From Acidilobaceae archaeon (GTDB taxonomy: Archaea > Thermoproteota > Thermoprotei_A > Sulfolobales > Acidilobaceae): a stretch of DNA of 64,000 bases. Shown here one piece after another: positions 43,459 through 50,976 of this stretch. The notes under the pieces were generated by a model that did no database searches, was not told the origin of the DNA, and saw only the letters and a program-made list of their open reading frames with translations. The translations under genes and the position numbers were made by a program. How positions within the stretch are numbered: the stretch's first letter is position 1; each line of letters begins with the position of its first letter. The stretch covers positions 1 to 64,000 of the forward strand of contig JALWEI010000020.1 of the NCBI GenBank assembly GCA_027014125.1, in the 5' to 3' direction.

Positions 43459-43907
43459 GCTTCTTCTAGTCTGGATTCCAGCTCGTCGTATACGTCTAGT
43501 ATGGCCTCTCTAGTCTTCCTCTCGACCTTGAACCCGTGTAGCCTTAGTATCCTGTCTACCTCGTCTACTATAGAGACTAGGGTTTCTAGGACCTCCTCCA
43601 GAGCCTCCCTGGGGTCCTCTCCATGGTCCAGGTACTCGTCTACCCTCTCTTTTAGCCCGTTCCCAACCTTCATCTCAACAACAACAGCTTCTCCGGCCGG
43701 GTAGATCTCTATGTATACTGGCTCGTCTGGTACGATGACCTCTATCACGCCGTCCCTGCTCTTGGCTGTGGCCCCTCTTCGGCTGGCCGCTTTGGAGATC
43801 TCCTCTACTACATCCCTGCCCAGCATTCTCTCCACCCGGTAGACTATCGTGCCGTGAAGGGGTATAATATAGGGTATCCTGGGGTCAGCCCTGCGCGGGG
43901 TCTTCAC
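43455..43907 (-). CDS. Conserved-looking protein of unknown function
   Basis: Not recognised. 150 residues: an N-terminal alpha/beta part (IPYIIPLHGTIVYRVERMLG, then VIEVIVPDEPVYIEIYPAGEAVVVEMKVG) and a highly charged helical end (VDEYLDHGEDPREALEEVLETLVSIVDEVDRILR). No cysteine, metal motif or membrane helix. GTG at 43907. It sits between XPD (convergent) and the methyltransferase (same strand, 32 bases upstream), so it may be co-transcribed with the latter. Confidence 0.65.
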   Translation of the reverse strand: MKTPRRADPRIPYIIPLHGTIVYRVERMLGRDVVEEISKAASRRGATAKSRDGVIEVIVPDEPVYIEIYPAGEAVVVEMKVGNGLKERVDEYLDHGEDPREALEEVLETLVSIVDEVDRILRLHGFKVERKTREAILDVYDELESRLEEA

Positions 43908-43939
43908 AACCCTCTAGGGCTCCGCCCTTTCGAGCCACA

Positions 43940-44578
43940 TCATCCCCGTGCTAGCCGTATACATGCGAATCCTTCTCTTCCAGTGTACTCCCTCGGCTCC
44001 TCCGGCCTCTCCTCCTCCCACGGCATATACGTTACTGTGGCCTTTATAGAGTCGACCTTGAATCCGGCCCTTCTAGCCATCTCTACTAGCCCCTTCACCG
44101 TGATGAACTTGGCGTGGGAGTAGTAGGGGTGACCCATTCTTGCCAGGGCGGAGTAGTGTCTACCCAGTGGTGACTCCGCTGGTACTATACATACCACCAT
44201 GACTCCCCCGGGTTTGAGAGCCCTGTAGGCCTCTTCCATCATCCTCTCAGGGTCGTCCATGAAGCATATTGACACGACTACAAGTATGCTGCCTAGAGCT
44301 GAGCTCCTGACAGGCAGCGCCTCTCCTCTAGCCGCTGCAACCTCTATTCCCCTTTCTAGCGCTATCTTTAGCATCTCCAGGCTAGGATCTACTCCGAACC
44401 TGCACCCGGCCCTCTTAGCGAAGAAGCCTGAGCCTACTCCGATCTCCATGCACGGGCTTGGGGCACCCCGGGTCATATATTCTACTAGTCTAGCCTCGTT
44501 CTCAGCAGTGACCCTGTGCCTGGAATACCAGGAGTCATACTCCAGCGCCCTGGAGTCGAAGAGCCATGCAGTCGACAA
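43940..44578 (-). CDS. Class I SAM-dependent methyltransferase
   Basis: 212 residues. Motif I is CMEIGVGSGFFAKRA; the acidic ribose-binding residue is in FGVDPSLEML; then LGSILVVVSICFMDDPERMMEEAYRALKPGGVMVVC. It belongs to the methyltransferase_11 type; the N-terminal YDSWYSRHR is typical. Substrate unknown: quinones, small molecules or proteins are all possible. TTG at 44578. Divergent from the small frame at 44665 and the VTT gene. Confidence 0.82.
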   Translation of the reverse strand: MSTAWLFDSRALEYDSWYSRHRVTAENEARLVEYMTRGAPSPCMEIGVGSGFFAKRAGCRFGVDPSLEMLKIALERGIEVAAARGEALPVRSSALGSILVVVSICFMDDPERMMEEAYRALKPGGVMVVCIVPAESPLGRHYSALARMGHPYYSHAKFITVKGLVEMARRAGFKVDSIKATVTYMPWEEERPEEPREYTGREGFACIRLARG

Positions 44579-44664
44579 TACGTCATAGCACCCAGTACTA
44601 CTCTAGGCTTGCTTGTTCTAGCTAAGTGGTTTAAACCCTCGCCTGGGGGCGTAGGTAGTGGGGG

Positions 44665-44739
44665 ATGTCTAGGCAGGGACGTTCCGAGCCCCCAGCTATG
44701 AGGAGGGTCTGGAGCGATAGGAACCCCGCCTGGAGGTAG
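44665..44739 (+). CDS. Possible 24-residue basic peptide
   Basis: A short frame reading MSRQGRSEPPAMRRVW then SDRNPAWR and stop. An A-box-like GGTTTAAAC at about 44628-44636 would start transcription near 44660, and GGGGG lies directly before the ATG. The peptide is rich in Arg and Trp. Its stop is seven bases before the TTG of the membrane protein gene, so it could be a leader peptide. It could equally be chance. Confidence 0.3.
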   Translation: MSRQGRSEPPAMRRVWSDRNPAWR

Positions 44740-44746
44740 GTAGTAG

Positions 44747-45514
44747 TTGCCCGGACAGGTGGAGCAGGCGAATGCGACGGTTGCTGGCGCTGGGGATTTA
44801 GCCGGGTTTATAGAGTCGCTCTACTACCAGGGGCCTCTGGGCCTTTTCCTGGCTGCTTTCATTAGCAACCTCATCCCTGGCTTCCCCGCGGTGTACCTGG
44901 CCCTGGTGGCGACTTATGCGGCGCTTGTTGATAATGTATACGCGAATATAGCTGCCCTTGTCCTTGCGGGCGTGGGCGCCGGGCTTGGCAAGGTCCTGGT
45001 TTTCCTTGTATCCAATTACCTGGGTTCCAAGTCTAGGAGTATACAGAGGAGGAGGGAGCAGGCTAAGTGGATCCTGGGTAGGGCAGGCAAGGGGGTCTTC
45101 CTTACCGTGTTCCTATTCGCCGCCTTGCCACTCCCGGACGACCTTCTCTATATACCCCTAGGTATTGCTGGGTACAGGCTTGTGCCGTTCGTGGTTGCAG
45201 TGGTGCTTGGGAAGATCGTTATGACCGGGATAGCGGTCTTCCTGGGCAGAGCGTATAGGGGCGTCCTGGACAAGTTTATGGGTGGGGGGACGACTCCAGT
45301 AAGCCTTGAGGTCCTCATAGCTGGGGCCCTCGTGGGCTCTATTGTCCTGTCATACGTGGTCTTGACTATGGACTGGAAGAAGCTGTATGACGTGTACAGG
45401 AGCAAGGGTGTCATACACGCCCTGCTCGCCTTCATAGTCGAATTCTTCTACACGCTCTTCAAGCCCCTGATAACCCTCTTCAACATAATAGCTAGGACCT
45501 TCGCTGGCCGCTAG
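44747..45514 (+). CDS. VTT-domain (SNARE-associated/DedA-like) membrane protein
   Basis: 255 residues. After a short polar start come helices with the VTT/DedA pattern: ISNLIPGFPAVYLALVATYAA and GVGAGLGKVLVFLVSNYLG. FAALPLPDDLLYIPLGIAGYRLVPFVVAVVLGKIVMTGIAVFLG is the core re-entrant region. A further helix (about 190-210) and a C-terminal hydrophobic stretch follow. Family members move or scramble phospholipids; here the lipid would be archaeal. TTG at 44747 is the longest start. Convergent with the ABC permease (4-base overlap). Confidence 0.8.
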   Translation: MPGQVEQANATVAGAGDLAGFIESLYYQGPLGLFLAAFISNLIPGFPAVYLALVATYAALVDNVYANIAALVLAGVGAGLGKVLVFLVSNYLGSKSRSIQRRREQAKWILGRAGKGVFLTVFLFAALPLPDDLLYIPLGIAGYRLVPFVVAVVLGKIVMTGIAVFLGRAYRGVLDKFMGGGTTPVSLEVLIAGALVGSIVLSYVVLTMDWKKLYDVYRSKGVIHALLAFIVEFFYTLFKPLITLFNIIARTFAGR

Positions 45515-46728
45515 CTCTTGTACATGACCAGCTTCTCGGTGCTAAAACTCCTGGCAGCTAGTAGCGTGAGTAGCACCCAGTACCCGGTCATCACGGCGGC
45601 GTTGAGTAGGGCCGCTTCAACCTCTCCCAGTGCATAGTTGTGGATCATTAGGGCAGCGTGGGTGAAGGGGACTAGCGATAGTGCTAGTGATAGGGGGCCC
45701 GGTAGCTTAGATAGATCCACCATCAGCGTTGAGAAGTATATCGCAAGGGCGGCCATTACTACTAGGAACGAGGCGTTCTGTGCCGCCCTAACGCTCTCGC
45801 TCCTAGAGGCTATGAATACTATTAGGGGGGCTGTAGTCAGCACGAGAAGGACGACGGCTGCGAACCACACTATTATTATTGTGGGTGATAGTGTGAACTG
45901 GGTCCCGGAGATCTGGAAGAACGCTATAATGCCTGCCCCGTCAGCCACTGCCGACAGTAGTCCTAGTATACCCGAGGCGGCTAGCTTCCCCACTAGCAGG
46001 CTCCTCCGCGATATGGGCGCCATGAGTAGTTTCTCTATTGTCTTCCTCTCCTTCTCTCCAACTATAGAATCGGTCATGAAGACCACTGTTGGGTTTACTA
46101 CGAAGAATAGGCTGAACTCTAGTATCCTTGCGGCTTGTGCAACCGATGCTTCAGCTCCTGTAGCCGGGGCTCCTGTTACCTTGTGGAAACCCCTCTCTAC
46201 TACTATCGGGTTTAGGAAGCCTTCAGGGTTAACCCTGACCCCTGCCATGTCGCCGAGCCTCAGCACCCTGTCCCTTACTATATTCTGTGAGAGCATGTTG
46301 AAGGTCGTCTCAACAGCCTGCCTTGCCGTCTCGCTGGCCTGGCTCCCTATTAGTATGCTTACTACCACCCTGGCCTGCCCGTCTATCCTTGTTAGGTTAC
46401 TGTAGAACCCGTCTGGTATGTACACTAGCACGTCGGCCTCCTGCGGAGCTACATCGCTTAGGTTCGTGTAGACGCTAATGTTTGCGGCCACTCCGTAGAG
46501 TTGCAGAGAGGCGTTTATAGCGTTGACCAGGAGCCCAACGTTCTGCGCCATATAGGGGTCCTCCACTACTACTGCGAGGCTTATCGTCTGGGATGTAACT
46601 AGGACTCCCGTGAGTAGGGCTAGGCCTGGCAGCCCTATCAGTGGGAGGACTACCACTGCCACTAGGGTCCTATAATCCCTGGAGAGGTCCTTCAGCTCCT
46701 TCCATAGGACCGTTTTAGCCCCTGCCAC
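45511..46728 (-). CDS. ABC-2 type transporter permease
   Basis: 405 residues with the ABC-2/NatB layout. One N-terminal helix (YRTLVAVVVLPLIGLPGLALL) precedes a large extracellular domain of about 170 residues. At least five helices follow, beginning FSLFFVVNPTVVFMTDSIVGEKERKTIEKLLMAPISR. The KERKTIE coupling element before the membrane part is typical of sodium or drug exporters. GTG at 46728 lies within the last codons of the ATPase gene, so the two are translationally coupled. Substrate unknown. Confidence 0.88.
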   Translation of the reverse strand: MAGAKTVLWKELKDLSRDYRTLVAVVVLPLIGLPGLALLTGVLVTSQTISLAVVVEDPYMAQNVGLLVNAINASLQLYGVAANISVYTNLSDVAPQEADVLVYIPDGFYSNLTRIDGQARVVVSILIGSQASETARQAVETTFNMLSQNIVRDRVLRLGDMAGVRVNPEGFLNPIVVERGFHKVTGAPATGAEASVAQAARILEFSLFFVVNPTVVFMTDSIVGEKERKTIEKLLMAPISRRSLLVGKLAASGILGLLSAVADGAGIIAFFQISGTQFTLSPTIIIVWFAAVVLLVLTTAPLIVFIASRSESVRAAQNASFLVVMAALAIYFSTLMVDLSKLPGPLSLALSLVPFTHAALMIHNYALGEVEAALLNAAVMTGYWVLLTLLAARSFSTEKLVMYKS

Positions 46729-47455
46729 CGCCGACCGCCCTCACGAATGCCTCCTCGAGGCTCTGGGCAGAGTAGGCCTTGAGGGCCTCCTCAACTGTTC
46801 CCTGGAATACTATCCTCCCCGACTCTATGAAGCCCACGTGCGTTGCCAGTTCCTGGGCCTCGCTCATGTCGTGGGTCGTTATGAGGAAGGTATAGCCCCT
46901 GCCCGCCATGGAGCGTATGGTCCTCTTTACCCTGTAGGCCGCGAAGACGTCGAGCCCGCTTGTCGGCTCGTCCATTACCACTAGCCTAGGGTTGTGCATT
47001 AGCGTTGCTGCTATGAGTAGCCTCCTCTTCATGCCTCTGCTGTATCCCCCCGCCCTCCTGGATAGCTCTTCTCTAGTGAGCCCGCTTATGGCCGCGGCGT
47101 TCTCTAGGTACTCCCTCACCTTGCCTGGGTCTCCGCGGCTGTAGAGCTCGGCGTAGAATCGTAGGTTCTCCCACCCGGTGAGCCTGTCGTATGGGCTCGC
47201 ATCCTCGGGCAGGTATCCTATTTCCAGCTTAACAGTATCCCATCCAGCGCCCCCGGGCTCTAGTCCTAGAACTTCAACCCTGCCAGCGTCCCTGGTTATG
47301 AGCCCCATTAGTATGCGGATCAGTGTAGTCTTCCCGGCCCCGTTGGGGCCCGCTAGCACGTATACCTGTCCCTCCCCTACAGTGAGGGAGGCCCCCCTAA
47401 GCACCTTTTTCCTCTTGATCGTCTTCCATAGGTTGTCTACGCTGATCACATGCAT
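46715..47455 (-). CDS. ABC transporter ATPase (NatA/CcmA type)
   Basis: 246 residues. Walker A is GPNGAGKTTLIRIL, the Q-loop region is IGYLPEDASPYDRLTG, the signature is YSRGMKRRLLIAATL with SRGM replacing SGGQ, Walker B is LVVMDEPTSGLD, and the switch His is in LITTHDMSE. It drives the ABC-2 permease encoded directly downstream (14-base overlap). ATG at 47455. Divergent from the acylase gene with 95 bases between. Confidence 0.93.
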   Translation of the reverse strand: MHVISVDNLWKTIKRKKVLRGASLTVGEGQVYVLAGPNGAGKTTLIRILMGLITRDAGRVEVLGLEPGGAGWDTVKLEIGYLPEDASPYDRLTGWENLRFYAELYSRGDPGKVREYLENAAAISGLTREELSRRAGGYSRGMKRRLLIAATLMHNPRLVVMDEPTSGLDVFAAYRVKRTIRSMAGRGYTFLITTHDMSEAQELATHVGFIESGRIVFQGTVEEALKAYSAQSLEEAFVRAVGGGRG

Positions 47456-47550
47456 CCCGGTGGTTCCCGTGTCGTGTCGGGCCTTGCTGGAGTTATATTC
47501 CCAAGGCTATTATAGCCTCCCTGATCCATGATTCTCCCTGGTGTGCCTGG

Positions 47551-50004
47551 TTGTCCCGGGCTGTTGTGGCTTCCTCCATCCTATTGGTGGCCCTTATAGC
47601 GCTTCCCGTGGCCGCTCCCGCGCTTATCCCGTTCCTCGATCCTGTTAACGGGCTTCCGGGTGCGGCGCTGGTTCCCGATAGGTATGAGGGGTCCTTCACC
47701 ATTGCTGGGCTGCGTGGAGAGGCTAGGGTGTATTATGACGAGTGGCTTGTACCCCATATAGAGGCTACTAGCGATGAGGCTGGGTTCTATGCTGTCGGCT
47801 GGATCTCTGCTAGCCTGCGCCTGTTCCAGATGGACCTGTACAGGAGGGTTGCGTTGGGTAATCTTAGTAGCTTGGTTGGCGATGCCGGGCTGGAGAGCGA
47901 CAGGCTGTCCTTAACACTAGGCCTCCCACAGGCTCTGGAGGAGACTTGGAGTATGATCAAGTCCAGCCCGGATCTATCTGAGATCGCGTCCGCACTCGAG
48001 GCTTACTCCCGCGGCGTGAATGATTATATAGAGTACGCCAAGTCTAATGGACTGCTTCCAGCCGAGTATAGGGTTCTCGGCCTGGAGCCCGAGCCTTGGA
48101 GGCCTATACACTCCCTCTCGATAGCCAAGCTTCTCTCGCTCATGCTAGCCTGGGATACTGATGACCTTGTCCTTAACGAGCTTGTCAGGAGGCACGGCCC
48201 AGATATTATAGTGAACCTTGACATGATTAACAGGACCAGGAACGTGGCGCATGCACCCTGCTCTGAGGCAGTGAGGCTGGGTAACGTGCTTAGTGGAGAC
48301 ATTAATGCGTCACTCCTGCCCCCCTCATCAGCCCTAGCCTCCAAGCTCTCCCATATTTACGCTGGCTGGAGCGACGCATCAAACAACTGGGTCGTCTCTC
48401 CACGGGTTAGTGGTAGCGGTAAGCCCCTACTCGCTAACGACCCGCACCTAACCCTTACCGCTCCCCCTATATGGCTCGTACTCCACATTAAGACTCCCAG
48501 CATTAATGTGGCGGGCGTCACTGTGCCTGGCGTGCCTTTCATCGTGATCGGGAGAAGCCCCGACGTTGCATGGGGCTTCACCAATGTAGGCAGCGACTTC
48601 GTAGACTTCTACTACTATGTGTGGAGGGATGGGAAGTACCTGTACATGGGCGAGTGGCTAGAGCCATCATCTAGAGAGTATAGTATCATGGTTTGGAATC
48701 CAACGTCTAGGAGTTATACTGAGGAGAAGATAGTGGTAAGGTCTACCGTGCATGGCCCACTGATTGAGGAGGACGGAGAGGCCTTCTCCGTCAGGTTCAC
48801 AGGTGCCGGGCCTAGTCTGGAGGTAGTATTCATATACAACCTCAACAAGGCAAAGACCGTTAGCGAAGCGCTAGAAGCGCAGAGATACTTCACATCCCCG
48901 GTACAGAACCTGGTTGTCGCCGATTCCAGCGGCAATATAGCATACTCCCCCAACGGCGGCTACCCTGCACGGACCAACCTACCTGTCATAAAGACCAGCA
49001 AGGGTAGTGTGGTAAACACCGGATTCCTCCCCTTCAATGGGAGTCGGGGAGAGGGGGAGTGGATAGGATTCATTCCACTAGAGGACCTCCCAGCCCTCTA
49101 CAACCCCAACCTGCCCTACATTGCTACGGCGAATAGCAAGCCCTGGAACGGCAGTTGCGGCCTGGGCCTTGGATGGAATTACGCCGACAGGTTTAGGACC
49201 CTGAGGATCTATGACCTGCTGGGAGAGGCATCCAGCAGGAGGCCGCTTAGTGTTGACGACATGGCTAGGATCCAGTTGGATACTAGGGATTACTCCCTAG
49301 AGGCCATTGCATCGATTCTAGTCAGCCTCACCCCTAGGGATGACGAGGCCTGGGAGTATGTGGATATGCTCATGCGTTGGCTACAGGATCCCTCTACCGA
49401 TGCAGACGATAGGATAGCCCCCCTGGTACTTGCCTGGAGCTACTATTTCCACGAGTCGGTATGGGAGAAGCTCTACGGCTCCACCGATAACAGGTATTTC
49501 TTCAAGATAGAGCACCTAGAGGCCTTGGTTGATGGGTACCTTAGAGGCGAGGAGTGGGCTAGATCCTACTTAGGAGGCTCCACATTGGAGGAGTTGGCCC
49601 TCAGCTCCCTAAGGGAGGCCCTCTCCACGCTAGACTCGTTCTTCGGCGGAGGAGAGTGGCAGTATGGCAGGATGCACTTCTATAGTATCATGAACCCGGT
49701 GTTGAAGGTCGATATAGCTGGTGATCCTGCTGCTGGTGGCCCTTATTCTGTTAACGTGGCTCCTCCGAGCGGTGTCGATGCTAGCGTGGGGGCTCCGGTG
49801 AGTGTTGGTCCTAGTGTTAGGCTTGTCTCGGATCTTTCGACATCCGTCCTATACGTAGCGCTTCCGGGGGGCGAGAGCGGGAACCCGTTCAGCAGGCACT
49901 ATAGTGACCATTATGAGAGTTTCTGGCTCACTGGCAAGTACTATACCCTTGACCTGGAGGAGGTTCATAGCGATGCCAGTATTGTGTTCCATGGAGGTGG
50001 TTAG
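47551..50004 (+). CDS. Penicillin-acylase-family Ntn hydrolase, secreted or anchored
   Basis: 817 residues. An N-terminal hydrophobic segment (about 2-25) acts as signal or anchor. The alpha-chain region (GLRGEARVYYDEWLVPHIEA) has the family start. The autocatalytic nucleophile is the Ser in WSDASNNWVVSPRVSGSGKPLLANDPHL, exposed on cleavage to start the beta chain. Later VPGVPFIVIGRSPDVAWGFTNVGSD matches the oxyanion region. Such enzymes hydrolyse amides of various acids (beta-lactams, acyl-homoserine lactones, acylated peptides). The natural substrate in a hyperthermophile is unknown. TTG at 47551; the next gene starts two bases after the stop. Confidence 0.88.
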   Translation: MSRAVVASSILLVALIALPVAAPALIPFLDPVNGLPGAALVPDRYEGSFTIAGLRGEARVYYDEWLVPHIEATSDEAGFYAVGWISASLRLFQMDLYRRVALGNLSSLVGDAGLESDRLSLTLGLPQALEETWSMIKSSPDLSEIASALEAYSRGVNDYIEYAKSNGLLPAEYRVLGLEPEPWRPIHSLSIAKLLSLMLAWDTDDLVLNELVRRHGPDIIVNLDMINRTRNVAHAPCSEAVRLGNVLSGDINASLLPPSSALASKLSHIYAGWSDASNNWVVSPRVSGSGKPLLANDPHLTLTAPPIWLVLHIKTPSINVAGVTVPGVPFIVIGRSPDVAWGFTNVGSDFVDFYYYVWRDGKYLYMGEWLEPSSREYSIMVWNPTSRSYTEEKIVVRSTVHGPLIEEDGEAFSVRFTGAGPSLEVVFIYNLNKAKTVSEALEAQRYFTSPVQNLVVADSSGNIAYSPNGGYPARTNLPVIKTSKGSVVNTGFLPFNGSRGEGEWIGFIPLEDLPALYNPNLPYIATANSKPWNGSCGLGLGWNYADRFRTLRIYDLLGEASSRRPLSVDDMARIQLDTRDYSLEAIASILVSLTPRDDEAWEYVDMLMRWLQDPSTDADDRIAPLVLAWSYYFHESVWEKLYGSTDNRYFFKIEHLEALVDGYLRGEEWARSYLGGSTLEELALSSLREALSTLDSFFGGGEWQYGRMHFYSIMNPVLKVDIAGDPAAGGPYSVNVAPPSGVDASVGAPVSVGPSVRLVSDLSTSVLYVALPGGESGNPFSRHYSDHYESFWLTGKYYTLDLEEVHSDASIVFHGGG

Positions 50005-50005
50005 C

Positions 50006-50347
50006 ATGTCTAGAGGCATTGTTGCAGCGGTGCTGGGTGTGGCCCTTTATACTGTGGTAGTGTACCTTCTCCCGAGCCCCTTGAATATAATGGTGGCTCC
50101 CCTGGTTTCCGGCGTCTTAGCATCTCTGTGGGCTGGCTCTCCTAGCCGCCTCAAAGCGTTTCTAGCTGGGGTCGCCATTGGCGTCACATCGTATCTAGCC
50201 CTCTTGGTCTATACTGGTAGTCTGCCCGCCGCGTTAGCTATATCCCTTGAGCTGGCTGGGCCCCTGGGCGTCGTTGCCCCGCTGCTCTACCATGGCGTGG
50301 CTACTGGCTTGGCTTCTGTCGCTCTCTCTGGGGTGATCCGCCGGTGA
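50006..50347 (+). CDS. Small four-helix membrane protein
   Basis: Not recognised. 113 residues, almost entirely hydrophobic with about four helices (IVAAVLGVALYTVVVYLL; IMVAPLVSGVLASLWAG; LKAFLAGVAIGVTSYLALL; LGVVAPLLYHGVATGLA). GGAGGTGG seven bases before ATG 50006 is a strong ribosome site located at the end of the acylase gene. Its stop overlaps the GTG of the reductase gene. The three genes are therefore one transcript. A DUF5518-like small membrane family is possible but not claimed. Confidence 0.65.
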   Translation: MSRGIVAAVLGVALYTVVVYLLPSPLNIMVAPLVSGVLASLWAGSPSRLKAFLAGVAIGVTSYLALLVYTGSLPAALAISLELAGPLGVVAPLLYHGVATGLASVALSGVIRR

Positions 50348-50976
50348 GGCCCTACACTATAATCTTCTCTACGGAGACCTTGGACGGGAGGATCGCTGAC
50401 CCTACAGGGTTCTCGCGGCTTAGCTGTGAAGAGGACTTCGAGCTCCAGCATATGCTTCGTGCTCAGGTTGATGCTGTTATGGTTGGTAGTAGGACTGCTG
50501 TGGTTGATGACCCGAGGCTTACTGTCAGGCTGGCTAGGGGTTGGAGCCCTTTGAGGGTTGTAGTAGACTCTAAGCTTAGGGTGCCCCCCTCTGCTAGGAT
50601 CTTCAGTGCTCCCGGTAAGGGGGTGTTGGTGACTGTGGAGGGCCATGGTGGTGATAAGTTGTGGGAGTATAGGAGGAGGGGTGTGATTGTTGTGGAGAGT
50701 GGTAGGGGTAGGGTCGATCTTAGGGGTGCTATGGAGCGTTTGGCTGGTATGGGCGTTAGGAGGCTTATGGTGGAGGGTGGCGGGGGCCTTAATTATGTGC
50801 TCTTGAAGGAAAGGCTTGTGGATGAGGTTTGGGTTACTCTTGCTCCCTATGTGTTTGGGGCTGGCAGGTCCATGTTTGATGGAGTCGAGAGCGTTAGGGC
50901 TAGGCTTGCCCTGTATTATAATAAAATATTGTGTGGTGGCTGGGTCCACCTTCGTTATAGGGTTGTCTACTCCTAG
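50344..50976 (+). CDS. Diaminopyrimidine reductase of riboflavin synthesis (RibD C-terminal type)
   Basis: 210 residues. It resembles the dihydrofolate-reductase-like RibD/Arf reductases: YTIIFSTETLDGRIADP, DAVMVGSRTAVVDDPRLTVR, RVVVDSKLRVP and LMVEGGGGLNYVLL for NADPH and substrate binding. It would reduce 2,5-diamino-6-ribosylamino-pyrimidinone 5'-phosphate in archaeal riboflavin synthesis. GTG 50344 overlaps the stop of the membrane protein gene. Convergent with the radical SAM gene (4-base overlap). It is the reductase only, without a deaminase domain. Confidence 0.87.
   Translation: MRPYTIIFSTETLDGRIADPTGFSRLSCEEDFELQHMLRAQVDAVMVGSRTAVVDDPRLTVRLARGWSPLRVVVDSKLRVPPSARIFSAPGKGVLVTVEGHGGDKLWEYRRRGVIVVESGRGRVDLRGAMERLAGMGVRRLMVEGGGGLNYVLLKERLVDEVWVTLAPYVFGAGRSMFDGVESVRARLALYYNKILCGGWVHLRYRVVYS

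Noticed and set aside
50287-50949. Minus-strand frame of 220 codons opposite the reductase gene
   Set aside because: Antisense to a well-supported riboflavin-pathway reductase; Pro/His/Thr-rich composition typical of a shadow frame.
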